DNA of 64,000 bases from Polytrichum commune. Lineage: Eukaryota; Streptophyta; Polytrichopsida; Polytrichales; Polytrichaceae. The notes under the pieces were generated by a model, which was not told where the DNA came from, did no database searches, and saw only the letters and a program-made list of their open reading frames with translations. Every line of letters begins with the position of its first letter. Position 1 is the stretch's first letter. Of the stretch, positions 22,934 to 35,500 are shown piece after piece. The stretch is taken from contig OX485806.1 of assembly GCA_950295325.1 (NCBI GenBank), forward strand, positions 46,121,169 through 46,185,168, in the 5' to 3' direction. The position numbers and the translations under genes were made by a program.

Positions 22934-23536
22934 ATGCTATGGTGTGTGGCGGCATGGCATGAATTAGATGATCAAACCATTAGAAATTGTTGGAGAAAGT
23001 CTGCCATATTGCCTGCAGCGTGGAATGCAAATATCAACAATTCTGATGAACGTATGAAGTCCAAAATGGAGGAAGCAGCTTTGGAATTGGGCAATCTCAT
23101 CGCCGCATTGAATTTGGGTTTGGATGTTGAAGGCAAGCCTATAGAAAAGCTTAGTCCTTTAGAGTACATAAACATGGAAGGTGAAGATGATTTTGAGGTG
23201 GAATATTCTACTGAGGAGCTTGTGCAATTAGTGCAAGATGGCGAACATGTACTTGATTCCATGGAAGAAGACCCATTGATTGTTGATAGCAATGATGATG
23301 AGTCTAAAGTAGTGAAGCTAAGCGATGCACAAAAATATGCTAAAGATGTTTTGAATTTTATGGCTAGCCAAGGTTCTCAGATTTTCAACACTCATGAGTT
23401 GTTAGGAATGGAAAACATCCATGACAAACTCATTAGAATTGGTGTTGGACATTTAACATCACTAAAACAATGTGACATTAGAAGCTTCTTTGTCTCTAGT
23501 GAGAGGTCTTTACCTGATCTCAATGACACATTGTGA
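22934..23536 (+). CDS. C-terminal remnant of pogo/Tigger-like transposase
   Basis: Open frame with homology from about 22901 to the stop at 23536; the first ATG in frame is 22934. The segment WCVAAWHELDDQTIRNCWRKS matches the end of the DDE domain of Tigger/pogo (CENP-B-like) transposases, in which a helical 'AW..v...TI.nCf' block follows the last catalytic residue. The tail is acidic and ends with a Ser/Leu-rich stretch. The CENP-B-like DNA-binding domain and both first catalytic Asp residues are missing, so it cannot act alone as a transposase. Sequence before 22901 does not clearly encode the rest. Confidence 0.7.
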   Translation: MLWCVAAWHELDDQTIRNCWRKSAILPAAWNANINNSDERMKSKMEEAALELGNLIAALNLGLDVEGKPIEKLSPLEYINMEGEDDFEVEYSTEELVQLVQDGEHVLDSMEEDPLIVDSNDDESKVVKLSDAQKYAKDVLNFMASQGSQIFNTHELLGMENIHDKLIRIGVGHLTSLKQCDIRSFFVSSERSLPDLNDTL

Positions 23537-23779
23537 TGTGCTCATGTTGTTATTCACAATTTTGAATTATATTTTACATTCAAAAACATTGAAGTCTTGT
23601 GTTTGTTTTTTTTTTTTTTTTTTTACATTGTAGTTTCATTTTGATTTTCTACCTTTTTTTTTTGATAATATCACATTATGCACAAATCTTCAAAATGTGA
23701 CATTATCAAATATGTCACACCTTGTTTATATCACACTTTATGGTGAAACGGATGGTGTGATATTATCAAGGTTAGACTG

Positions 23780-25715
23780 TACATCCTCCAATTTTATTTT
23801 CATACATGAAATGTGCCTATGTCCATATACTATATATGGCGTGCAATCAAATGTTGAAGCGTTTAATTGAAATTTCAAATATAATAAGGTTGGTAGTCAA
23901 TGTTCAATACGAACATATAATGTCATATATTGATACTCTTAAGCATATGAAACGATCAAGTTGGAAAAAAATCCCTATGTGTGTTCCATAACTTAAGAAA
24001 TTGTAAGATTTGCTTGTTGGTGTCCATTTTTGCATGCAAACCTAAACATAATAAAAGTGTTTGCAACTCACTTTTTTTTTTGTCCTATAGATACAAGTCA
24101 AATCTTACATTAACATCAGTGGTAAACAAAAATGAAGCAAAAATCAACTTACAAAAGACCAATGTCCATCCCACAGTATGTAATGGAAGAGATGAAGGCC
24201 AATTATTTTGAAAGGTCTTACAAATTTTTTTTTGATGCGGGATTTGGAGACAAATAAAATTGTAAGAAACGGTTGTAGTTAAAGGCAAAAAATTGAATAG
24301 AAAGATTAATGCATCAACGGCAATGCAATAACTTAGAAATGAGAAGAAATCGCCATGCCACCACCTTTATTGTTATTTGTTGCTTCGCCCTTGACATATG
24401 TTGGCATTGCAACCTAGGGTAATTAACTCATAGCATGTGCATCCATAGGGTATTAAATAAAACCCATATCCATATATATATATATATGTCAAAATGATTC
24501 ATATATATCAACAAAGGTAACAATTATTATCCAAATTAGACAACACAAAGACATCATTGTTTTTACTAGACTCCAATTTAACAATGGCCAAATAATGAAG
24601 TTGAACAATAGATTTTTTAAACTTGTTCATCAAGATGATTGTGTATGCATGCATTTGAGCATAAAAAAAAATCATTTTGATGGAACCAACACGCCAAGTT
24701 TGTTAAGACCTATCTTTAACTTCTAGTTTTTTGCCTCACTGTCTCGATTTCCACAAACACCGAAGTTCAAGGACACCGCACTGGGGGCATCACACTAAAT
24801 AGCGGCTAAGCAGGGTGGAGCGGCATGACACTAAATAGTGGCCATACACAAAAGAAATGGCAACAAAAAAGGCCTACCACCAAATGCATTGGGAGAGGTT
24901 GGGTACAGTAAGCCAAGGGTTGGGTATAAGCGGCCACCGACCTGGGTATCGGCCGGCCATCGACCAAATACGTTGAGTGTATTAATCTTTATTGACCAAA
25001 AACTTACCGTAATTAAGTAAGGCTCTTAGGATGCCATCACTCAATTGTGGAACCTTGAATTGCTAAAACACTTAAGATTAGTGAGTTACTAAAAATTAAT
25101 AAACCATATAGCAAGCCACATAGGAGTAGTGGCTTCCATGTTGACTAAGTACCATTGAGGCCACATAGGTGAGGAAACGAAGGTGGAAGTAAATAAGGGC
25201 CAAGGGACAATTTTTTGATTATCTTTAGGTAATTCCCCAAACGTATATAGTGGTAGGAAGATATTATAACACGTTCCATCATATTTTGAAGATAAAGCAT
25301 GTGGGCATTCTATTCAAGATTTTGGGGTAGCGTTTTTCATTTTCTTAACATATTGTTTTTAGCAATTTAGAATAATGGCATATGTCAGACGCCATCTCTC
25401 ACTACATATAGAATTAGGATTAAAGTATGTACACCTTATTCATGAGAGATAGGCTATGAGAGCTAGGTCCTTTGTACCTTTACCATTTTCAATGCAAATA
25501 GCTTCAAGCTCAAACTTTCTTCATAGCTATTCAAGGTAGAAGCAAAGTATATGGTAGCATAGACACCATCGAGTCAAGAGGTTATGATTGGGAGACATTT
25601 TAATGCCTAAAGGGTGCTATGTATTAAAAGTCATATGAGGTGAGAGTGGTTGTATAAGTGGAAGAAACTAGATTGTGCTAGAATTGATTATAGAAATTTA
25701 CTGAAGGTGATAATA
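23780..25715. other. AT-rich region without recognised gene
   Basis: No credible coding region. It has scattered poly(A)/poly(T) runs and a (TA)n stretch at about 24474-24488. A repeated 'cactaaatagcggc / cactaaatagtggcc' motif is present at about 24793 and 24831. Confidence 0.5.
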
Positions 25716-26688
25716 TGTCGCGCACCTCTCCATGAGGAGTGCCCGAAACACCATGGGCACAAGGGGGACCCCAAAGTGACACCCGGGACTTGTGGCGCCG
25801 TTGGTGAGAGGGCCCAAGTGATCCTAGTGTGGGTGAGGGCCCCGGGCGTTGGGAACGCCTCCCACCCACAAAGACTAGGAGGCACAAGGGTAAGGCCATG
25901 AGTTATGTGTAGCTCATGGCGTGGTGATTCTAGAAAGCTCAAGAACACCTCAATCGGAGGTGTGAGCTAGGAGTTATGGCCATTTGAGTGGGGCGCTGTC
26001 CCGGGACAGCGCCCTGGTACAGCAGTGCCTGGGAGTGATTCCCGGGACTGCCAAGGTTCAAACAGGCATAACTTCCTCAATACTTGCCCGAATGGGGCAA
26101 GTGAGGAGTGCATTGGCGTCTACGTGAAGCGTAGATGAAGATGGAGTGGTTGGTTGTTATGATCAAACATCATACAAGGAAGTTATGATGGTCTGAAGCT
26201 GCTGGGGGGTTCTAGGCCCAACAGCTAAAGGAAAGTGTCCACTTGGCCCCAACTCTTGGTAGAGAGACAAGAGGTTGGTTGACGGTGGGGTAGGGGCCCC
26301 GCGTAGAATCCTAGAGGCTTATATGGGTGAGGTGGTGTGGCCTCACCCACCCGAGGCCGAACGGCTCGGCCTCCATGGGCTTTGGCCCATTGTGAGGCCA
26401 TAGTTGCCTAGTATGGTTCGGGTTGTTGTAGTGTTGCTCCGGCAACGCGATGATCAACATGGGATTGGACTTCCATGGACGGAAGTCCACATCTAGGAAT
26501 GGGTTACTGATTAAGGGGTGAGTCTCGAAAGCAAAGTGGGAGGGTTGGTTCCCTCCTATGAACTATAAAGTCCGGGGTAGGAGGAGCTAACCATTAGCAT
26601 GGCGGAATGCGAATGGTTAGCGCTCGTAACCTTTGCTAGAATTGAAAATTGGCAAGATTGTCAAGGGGGGCTAGCAAGGATTGCGACA
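25716..26688 (-). mobile_element. Solo LTR, family A, copy 2 (973 bp)
   Basis: Same length and nearly the same sequence as the copy at 10405, in the opposite orientation. The perfect 5-bp target duplication is TAATA (25711-25715 and 26689-26693). No internal region or second LTR is present, so this is a solo LTR left by LTR-LTR recombination. Confidence 0.93.
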
Positions 26689-26866
26689 TAATAGTTGCAT
26701 AAGTGGAAGAAGATACTTTGACAAGAGAAATTGATTATAGAATTGCTAAGCAAAAAATTGAGACTTGATATTGAGAGGTTTTTAGATGATTAAGAAGCCC
26801 CATGTGTGAGTGATACCAAGGCAAACATAGAGAGGAAGTGTAGTGAGTAAAATAGTGAAGCATGTT

Positions 26867-28500
26867 GTGAGCCCAAAGTTGTGCCCACATGGTTGTTAAA
26901 TTTAACATAAAGGCGGGGAATGAATTTTTTTTTTTAATAAAGTCAACTTTTCCTTTGGCAAGAGGTAAAATAAATTAAACTGAAAGAGAAAGAGGAAAAA
27001 ACAATTAGGCATGTGGGCAAGGGGAGTCTCAAAGGAAAAGGCCAAGGAAGAGGCCAAACCCGTTTTTTTTTTCGGGTGGCCAAGAAGATGTCGGGCAACG
27101 CGAGAAAAAATGAGGAAGTTGGAGGGGTCTCGACAGGTAGGAGGGAGAGGGCTCATTAGTAAAGGAGAGAGAGAGAAAAATGGAGATGATGCGGAAACCC
27201 TGCCGGAGTGGATAAGAGGGTGTTGAGAGGAGAAGGAGGGGGCCGAGAGAAGGACTTCACCTCACGGTGCTATTGCGGTGCTTTTGCTCTCAGGCACAGA
27301 CATCAGGGAGAACAATAGAGGACTTCGATGGCCCAGGTAGATCAGCATTCTCGAAATCGATCAGATCTAACAATGGTGAGAACGAACAAAGATACCATCG
27401 ACCTGGTGAGAAGGTGGATGACGAGCTTCGCAGTGAGGGAGTAGCCGTGGTGGGGCAGTGATGGTGACATTTTGAATATCACTCTTGCAAGAAGATAAAG
27501 TATGAGATTAGATGAGGCTGGGAGGTGGGTTGTAGAAAGTTGAAACGCCGGAGCCGTTGATGAGCCAGCGGCAAGGTCGAGCTAGTGTTAAGAGGGAAGG
27601 GGAGAGAGTCAAATAGAGAGCCAGACAAATAGAGCATATGGGTTGTTTTTATGAAAACAACCCAATCCATGCGACCGGGGAGCAAGATCAGAACACGGGG
27701 GAGACCGCATAACTGCCGCTAACACTCAATGTTGCATCAAGAAGTTCACGATCTTTGTGAAGTTTTCTACGATTTTCAACTTACGAGGAGAGCCGTGAGG
27801 CACAGATCGGGTTTGGTCGAGTAGTGGCAGTGTTGCATTAGATTTGTTGAAGTCCTCCGTGGAACAGGTTCGATGAAGAACTCGGGGGGAGTGAATGCAG
27901 ATTGTGGCGGCGAATCGAAAGATGGTTCACGATCTATGTCACCGCGGGCACAATCAGGTGAGCGGAGCGTCCAATTCGAACCGGGAGGAGGAGAGGATGA
28001 GGCATTGCAAGGGTTCATCATGCACTAGGTGGTGAAGGCCATGGTGGTGGCCGAACCCTCCGACATGGTGATGGGTTTGCAATTAGAGGCTAAGTGACGC
28101 CATCCGCGTACCAGAACTCGGGATGTTGTTAATTAAGTCTCGAAAATCGGATCAGAAAAAACCTCCGAGGGTTTATGTTGTGGATCATATGTGGGGCTTT
28201 CGAAATTCAGGTTGAGTGGCGTTCCAGGGCTTGTTACATTGCATGCAGAGGCCAGGGCTCATTGTGTATGCGATGTTTCTTTTGGTTGCAGAGAACTTGC
28301 TGTTGTGAGGACAGTCTGCGGTAGGTGATCCATGTTGTTGTGGAATTTTGGTCTCTTGTTGGTTAGTTGTTTTGGGGCAACCCTCAAGATTGTCTTCAAA
28401 GGTGTGGGGTTGTTGAGGAATTTTGATCCAGGACGGGAAGCAGGTGTTGTGGGATTGCAAGGGTTTGAGGTTAGGATTTTGCAGCAGTTAGGTGAGTGTT
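26867..28500 (-). mobile_element. Family-B LTR end and attached unassigned sequence
   Basis: In minus sense the sequence ends ...ATGTGGGCACAACTTTGGGCTCACAAC, matching the 3' end of family-B LTRs. The following 1.5 kb (27000-28500) is purine-rich on the plus strand (GAGAGAAAAA, GGAGAAGGAGG) and has no recognised protein. It may be the body of the LTR or an unrelated insert. Confidence 0.35.
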
Positions 28501-28506
28501 GCTGCG

Positions 28507-28567
28507 GTGTGAGGCCTAAACTCCCACCCCTTAAGCGTCCTAGTCCAAGGGGAAGCTCTGGGCTCAC
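28507..28567 (+). mobile_element. Minimal family-B LTR remnant
   Basis: TGTGAGGCCTAAACTCCCACCCCTTAAGCGTCCTAGTCC, matching the LTR start at 30303, is followed after only about 20 bases by GGGCTCACA, the family-B LTR end. This looks like an LTR that lost its middle. Confidence 0.4.
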
Positions 28568-28602
28568 ATGTGATTACTCAATTTCTCTTAACCCTTAGGC
28601 TC

Positions 28603-29576
28603 TGTCGCGCACCTCTCCATGAGGAGTGCTCAAAACACCATGGGCACAAGGGGGACCCCGGAGTGACACCCGGGACTTGTGGCGCCGTTGGTGAGAGGGC
28701 CCAAGTGATCCTAGTGTGGGTGAGGGCCCCGGGCGTTGGGAACGCCTCCCACCCACGAAGACTAGGAGGCACAAGGGTAAGGCCATGAGTTATGCGTAGC
28801 TCATGGCGTGGTGATTCTAGAAAGCTCAAGAACACCTCAATTGGAGGTGTGAGCTAGGAGTTATGGCCATTTGAGTGGGGCGCTGTCCCGGGACAGCGCC
28901 CTGGTACAGCTGTGCCTGGGAGTGATTCCCGGGACTGCCAAGGTTCAAACAGGCATAACTTCCTCAATACATGCCCGAATGGGGCAAGTGAGGAGTCCAT
29001 CGATATCTACGTGAAGCGTAGATGAAGATGGAGTGGTTGGTTGTTATGATCAAACATCATGCAAGGAAGTTATGATGGTCTGAAGCTGCTGGGGGGTTCT
29101 AGGCCCAGCAGCTAAAGGAAAATGTCCACTTGGCCCCAACTCTTGGTAGAGAGACAAGAGGTTGGTTGACGGTGGGGTAGGGGCCCCGCGTGAAGTCCTA
29201 GAGGCTTATATGGGTGAGGTGGTGTGGCCTCACCCACCCGAGGCCGAACGGCATGGCCTCCATGGGCATTGGCCCAATGTGAGGCCATAGTTGCCTAGTA
29301 TGGTTCGAGTTGTTGTAGTGTTGCTCCGGCAACGCGATGATCAACATGGGATTGGACTTCCATGGATGGAAGTCCACATCTAGGAATGGGTTACCGATTA
29401 AGGGGTGAGTCCCAAAAGTAAAGTAGGAGGGTTGGTTCCCCTCCTATGAACTATATGGTCCGGGGTAGGAGGAGCTAACCATTAGCATGGCGGAATGCGA
29501 ATGGTTAGCGCTCGTAACCTTTGCTAGAAATGAAAATTGGCAAGATTGTCAAGGGGGGCTAGCAAGGGTTGCGACA
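28603..29576 (-). mobile_element. Solo LTR, family A, copy 3 (974 bp)
   Basis: Opposite orientation to the 10405 copy, nearly identical in sequence. The perfect 5-bp target duplication is GGCTC (28598-28602 and 29577-29581). It is inserted in family-B LTR-like debris: removing it rejoins 'cccttaggctc' with 'acatcccatcc'. Confidence 0.93.
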
Positions 29577-29581
29577 GGCTC

Positions 29582-30302
29582 ACATCCCATCCTTACACTA
29601 AGATGAACATTTCATAGGTCACTTTATTAAAATGTTGGTAGCCAGTGTGTAGGAACACAAACATCCCTTAATTCATACATATCACACTCAAAGCCTACCC
29701 ACCTAAATCACCCTAATCAACCTACTTAGAAGAATTGATTTTATGTCAGGCTTAACCAACCCCCTGGTCCCCAACGAAAACCGGTCGTCCCAGTGCCTCT
29801 CGGCCCCAAGCACCTGCCCATCCAGGAACCCGTCAGCTCTTCCCGGTTCTATTAACCGGTCAGCACCTTCGCGCTGGCCTCTGCTGCAGTCACTCTCTTT
29901 GAAGCCGTGATAGCCCTTGGAATCCCCTTGCTGGCCCACCTACGTGGCAACCCCTGGTTCTTTCCGGCCCTTGGTCGGAGTTCCCTTTTCCTGTTCTTAA
30001 ACCCTTCCTCCCTGGAATGAGTTCTCGGACCAGGTCCGACTGAATTCTACCAAACAATGTTGGCACTGTGGACCGCACTTTGAATGCTCCACCTGCATTG
30101 TGTTCTTTGGTGCTCGAAGTACCCAATTCTCGCTTGTTTTACAATCCTTTAGCTGGGCACCGCATCCCACATGATCCTACACCTCTCACCCGCTTGAATT
30201 TCACCTAGATCAACAAATACCGCTGTGCAACCACATTCTCCCCCTCCGCCACTTTGCAATGATGGAATGCATTCCTTTACCGCGGGAGGCAGATGCAAAT
30301 GT
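29582..30302. other. Unassigned, possibly retroelement interior
   Basis: Two short minus-strand frames (29939-29703 and 30126-29890) are Gly/Arg-rich and match nothing I recognise. A small sequence block at 30303 marks the start of the next LTR-like unit. Confidence 0.3.
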
Positions 30303-31822
30303 GTGAGGCCAAACCTCCCACCCTTAAGCGTCATAGTCCGGGTGAGGGCATGGTGATCACATTCACATTCTTCCTAGTTTATTCGTTCCTCCATCATTCA
30401 CCCCATTGCATCACACATAACTTCGATCACACCAATTTATTCCATGTCATAAGTACAAGCGTTGATAAACGCTTTTCCTATTAGTGCTCTCTTAATTCCC
30501 TCTAACAACTCCCCACACAATTGCCAAACCACTTACATGAATCACTAATTATCTAGCCCACCCATCTTCTTCAATTTATGGCACTAGATATAATTAGCTA
30601 TCATTCTAAGCTCCCCCTAAACATGTTACCGTCTAGCTACTGCGTCCACATTCTGGCCTTAGCCCAACGCTTAAACCTTCTGTCGCAGCTGCCTACCTCC
30701 ACATTCTGGCCTTAGCCCAGCGCTTAAACCTTTTGTCGCAGCTACTACCTCCACATTCTGGCCTAGCCCAGCGCTTAAACCTTTTGTCGCTGCTGCCTAC
30801 CTCCACATTCTGGCCTTAGCCCAGCGCTTAAACCTTCTGTCGCAGCTACTGCCTCCACATTCTGGCCTAGCCCAACGCTTAAACCTTCTGTCGCAGCTGC
30901 TTACCTCCACATTCTGGCCTTAGCCCAGCGCTTAAACCTTCTGTCGCAGCTGCCTACCTCCACATTCTGGCCTTAGCCCAGCGCTTAAACCTTCTGTCGC
31001 AGCTGCCTACCTCCACATTCTGGCCTTAGCCCAGCGCTTAAACCTTCTGTCACAGCTGCCTACCTCCATATTCTGGCCTAGCCTAGCGCTTAAACCTTCT
31101 GTCGCAGTTGCCTACCTCCACATTCTGGCCTAGCCCAACGCTTAAACCTTCTGTCGCAGTTGCCTACCTCCACATTCTGGCCTAGCCCAACGCTTAAACC
31201 TTCTGTCGCAGCTGCCTACCTCCACATTCTGGCCTAGCCTAGTGGTTAAACCTTCTGTTGCAGCTGCCTACCTCCACATTCTGGCCTTAACCCAGCTTAA
31301 TAACTAGTTTTCTAAGCTCCCTTTTAATCAACTAAATTTCTAATCTCCCTCTAATCAACTAAATTCCTAAGCTCCCTCTAATCAACTAAATTCTCTACCA
31401 CCCTACACCACACACACACATACACCCACCTACACACACCAAGAGAGAGAGAAAAATGAGAGAGAGGAGGAAGGAAGGAGGGAGGGCACCCAAACCACAA
31501 CCCCTTTAGCCTTCTCCTACTTAGTAGGACCTTATTCTATCCACTAAACCCTCAACCCCTAAACCAACAAGAACATGTTCTAATTCAAACGTTTAAATCA
31601 AAGGCACTTCCCCTTGCCTCATCAAGCACTACTCCTCTAATCAAAACACTCCCTAATGTCATTAAACTCCTAATTAACCACACAAATAGGCTTAAGGTCT
31701 AAACATAAATCCACACCAAGCCTCACTTTTTTTATACTTTTAATTGTTTCAATAACACTCCAAATGCAATTCTAAGTAGATCCTAAACATAAAACAAATG
31801 TGAGCACTCATTTTGGGCTCAT
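30303..31822 (+). mobile_element. Family-B LTR-like unit with internal minisatellite
   Basis: Starts TGTGAGGCCAAACCTCCCACCC and ends ATTTTGGGCTCA, the family-B end. The 3' 350 bases match 15290-15645. It carries the 'gttgataaacgctttt' block that is also near 14300 and a 53-bp tandem array. A purine-rich track (31440-31490) precedes the conserved 3' part. Confidence 0.45.
30646..31310 (+). repeat. 53-bp minisatellite, 13 copies
   Basis: Thirteen units start with CCACATTCTGGCC at 30646, 30699, 30751, 30803, 30855, 30907, 30960, 31013, 31066, 31118, 31170, 31222 and 31274. The unit continues TTAGCCCAGCGCTTAAACC and TTCTGTCGCAGCTGCCTACCT. Units are 52 or 53 bases depending on a GCCTT/GCCT variant. 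The low divergence suggests recent expansion. Confidence 0.95.
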
Positions 31823-32526
31823 AAGATGCCTTCGGAGGATGGCATTCACAAATTCCCACCTTCAATTGGCCACACATGGCCCAAGCACTTCGATGCAATG
31901 TCTGGGTGCCCACCACCCCCTCAAGAGCTAGCGATCTGACTTTGTCTTCGGCCAATCCTTCGAATCTGCCCCCTCTGGCTACGCGGCAGTGCATCCCCTT
32001 AAACCCTCCTCCGCCGCAGTGCATGTTAGCCCCTTCCGAACAGAGAGAGCGTCGAGAGGGAGCTCTCCCTCGCCTTTGGTCCTCCTTGGTCGATTTGGAA
32101 ATCCCGATCGTCATCTCCTCAGAGGAGGAGCGGCCTTCCCTTTAGCAACTTGTTCCTCTCCTACTTCCGATCCTACTACTGCCTAAAACAAACAATTAAC
32201 GCACCCTAGTCCTAACCGAGGCCTTGCCTCATCAAATCCTAACATCCTCACCCTAAGCCTTTACCCAATCAAAGAATTAATCTTTAACCTGGTCCTTCTA
32301 ATTCCCAACTCAAAATATACTTGCTTGGGTCTCTTAAACGCAAATCAACTCAAATACAAGGCCTTCAACTCTTTTTATCTTTTGAATAATTAATAAGAAT
32401 TCTGAATGTAAGGTTTGACAGTTGCAAAGCTTAAAAACACATGTGGGCACCTAGATTGGGCTCACATAATTGGCGACCATTGGGGGATGGATCCCACATA
32501 TCTTTTGCTTGAAGGTAAGTGTGATA
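31823..32526 (+). mobile_element. Second family-B LTR end with primer-binding-like site
   Basis: 31823-32150 is a non-repetitive GC-richer stretch with no recognised product. 32150-32466 again matches the 3' end of family B and ends TTGGGCTCACA. It is followed after four bases by TGGCGACCATTGGGGGA (32471-32487), which resembles the TGGCGAC... primer-binding sites of plant Ty3/gypsy elements. Coding sequence expected after this (gag, plus strand) is absent: the minus-strand pol end starts at 32527. Confidence 0.4.
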
Positions 32527-35500
32527 TCAAGCCATGTATTCCTTGCACCGATTCCCCGCTGTCCTTGATGGGAAACTCTCCCTGTTCAAGGTCTCCAATT
32601 GAAGAGAGTTGTTAGGAAACACCTCTCGAACAAGATAAGGCCCCAACCAACATGCATCAAATTTGCCGAAGAAGTGAAGCTTCCTAGCATCCTGAATCAT
32701 CACCATCATACCTGATATCAGTGCCTTTTCTTGTGTCGTTTGTCGAAGGTGATCTTCCGTCGCCTTTGGATGGCCTCGATGTGCTGAGCACTTCTCCTTC
32801 GTCTTTCATCAAGTTCCTCCAATGTGGTTAGCCTATTCCTTAATGACTGACTATCCGTGAGGCGAGATGTCACTGCCACTTGCAATGATTCCACTTCGAA
32901 CTCAATGGGCAATGTAGCCTCCAATCCATACACTAACGAGAATGGCATCGCTTGTGTTGTCACCTTGAAGGTTGTGCGATACGCCCACAATGCCGTTGTT
33001 AACTTGACGTCCCAATCCCTCTTTGAATCTAAAATTGTCTTGCAAAATATGCTCACCAGTATCCCATTAACACGCTCCGTTTGACCATTGGTTTGTGGAT
33101 GATAAGGAGTGGTTTTCATATGGTCTATCTTAAACCTAGCTGTCAGCTCTTGAAACATCTTGTTCAAGAAGTGTGTACCTCTATCACTAACTAGAATCTT
33201 GGGGCACCCGAATCTTGAAATGATGTTTTCGTACATGAATGTGGCGGCATGGACGGCCGTATTTGTCTTCACCGCCTTTGCTTCCGCCCACTTAGTCAAG
33301 TACTCGGTGACAACTACAATGTAAGCCATGTCTTTAGAATAATGGGGGTGAACCTTCCCGACATAATCGATTCTCCATTTCTCAAAGGGAACTAAAGGTA
33401 AGGATATGTGGAGAGGCATCTCTATGCGGAGGTCATTTCTTGCATATCTCTGACAAGCATCACATTTCCTAACATATTCCTTAGCATCTTTGAACAAGTC
33501 CGGCCAAAAATAACCTGCTCTAAGTACCTTTTGTCCAGTGAGCAATCCTGAGAAATGCCCACCACATACACTATCATGACAAGCTGCCAATATCGAGGGG
33601 GCCTCAACCTCCGACACACATCGTCGTAAGATCCCATCCATTCCCCTCTTAAATAATCTATGGCCTATGACTATGTAATGGCGACTATTCATTCTAACAT
33701 TTCGCCTCTCTTCCTTCGTTCTATCCCCAGTCAATTGTTGGGTGGTCAAAAACTTTACGATGTCCGAGTACCAATCCGCCCTCGCTGTGACCAAGAAGAG
33801 GTTGTCGTCCACCGGACTATCGCCCGCCTCATCAGACAACCTTGATAAATGATCAGCTTGTAGGTGCATGCGACCAGGTTTATACTCAACCGTGTAGTTG
33901 AACTCCTCCAAAAGCAGTACCCATCTAGCCAACCTACCACTCAACTCCGCCTTGTTGACCAAGAAATTAATTGCCATGTGATCGACAAAAAAAACTACTG
34001 GGTTACACATAAGGTAATGGCAAAATTTCTTGACCGAGAAGACCATGGCCAAACACTCCCTCTCCGTGTTAGAATAATTCCCCTCTGCCGGTGTCAACCG
34101 TCGACTCGCATAAGCTAAAGGTTGATCATTGTCTTTTTTTCCCGTCGCTTGATATAATGCACTACCTACAGCTACTGAGCTAGCATAACAAAACACATGA
34201 AAAAGCTTTCCCCAGTCCAGTGGCACCAACACCGGATAGGTGCTCAATTTATCCCTCAATTCTTCAAATGTCCTTTGGCAAGCCTTTGTCCACTCAAACC
34301 TACAATCCTTCTTAAACAACTGAGTAATGGGAAGAACTATCTTAGAAAAATTAGGAATCAACTCTCTATACCAACCCACATGTCCTAACAACTTGGCTAT
34401 ACCCTTAGCGTTTGTGGGAGTAGGCAATCCATCAATGATCGTGATTTTGTCGAGATCCGGTTCTTTTCCTTTCTCATTGACCACATAACCCAATAGAACT
34501 CCCTTGTGAACACCCAAGAATGTCTTATCCGGGTTTAACACCAGCCACATCTGTCTGCATCTTACTAAAGCCTCTCGCACACATCCTATATGTTGACTAG
34601 AATTTGACTGAGTGCTAAAATTGTCGATGAACACTGTCATGGATTTGTATAGCAAATCAGTGAAGATGTACATGACAAGCCTCTGAAACGTGGCCGGAGC
34701 GTTACACAAACCAAATGGCATGACCACCCACACAAACGTGTCCCACGGAGTAGTAAAAGCCGTTTTGTGAGCATCTTGCAATGCTATAGCGATTTAGTTA
34801 TAACCCGCATAACCATCCATGAACGTATAGCGAGCATGCCCCCCTACCTCCTCTAAAATGAGAGTGATGAATGGTAGAGGAAAGTGATATTTTTGTGTGC
34901 AAGCATTTAGTTTCCTATAATCCACACACACTCTCAATTTCCCATTATTTTTCTTCACCAAGACCATTGGAGAAACCCAATCCGTAATTTCCACCGGTTT
35001 AATAAATCCGGCCTTCAACAATCTCTCTAATTCTGCCTTAACCAACAATTATAACTGTGGGTTCATCCTCCACTCCTTTTGGCTAATTGGCCTAACACCC
35101 GGAATCAAGGGAATGCGATGCTCTACCATCTCTCTAAGAATTCCCTTAAGCTCATCATATGACCAAGTAAAGGTCTCGCTAAATTCATCCACCAACTCGC
35201 TATATTCCTTTATTTTCTTCTCGTCCAACTTAGACCCCATCTTCATTTGTCTAACCTTCCCATTGCGTGTTGTCACATCCACATACTTCCAATCCGCTTC
35301 CAACACATGAGTTTGTTCGTCTTTGTTCCTATACCAATCCGGAGGAACCTTAGGATAATCCTTGACATCCTGTTCCACCATTATCCACGTCGTCGTAGTC
35401 TTGAAGTGCAGAGGCTCTGTCGCAACCCTTGCTAGCCCTCCTTGACCATCTTGCCAATTTTCGTTTCCTAGCAAAGGTTACGAGCGCTAACCATTCGCAT

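Larger units (their letters stand above)
21849..23779 (+). mobile_element. pogo/Tigger-like DNA transposon, internally deleted
   Basis: Terminal inverted repeats of at least 22 bp: left CAGTCTAACCTTGATAATGT, right in reverse complement CAGTCTAACCTTGATAATAT, both continuing CAC. The element is flanked by the dinucleotide TA on both sides (21847-21848 and 23780-23781), the Tc1/mariner-pogo target duplication. Length is 1,931 bp. Sub-terminal sequence at the left repeats the 'acccttgttaatgggacaccttgatactgtc' motif. Only the C-terminal third of a transposase is left inside, so it is non-autonomous. Confidence 0.9.

Noticed and set aside
27960-28000. tRNA-like TTCGAACC motif
   Set aside because: No acceptor stem or anticodon arm can be drawn around it; no tRNA or rRNA gene was found in the window.
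31876-32186. Frames in the GC-richer stretch near 31.9-32.2 kb, on both strands
   Set aside because: Low-complexity Pro/Ser and Arg-rich translations in overlapping frames; no domain recognised.
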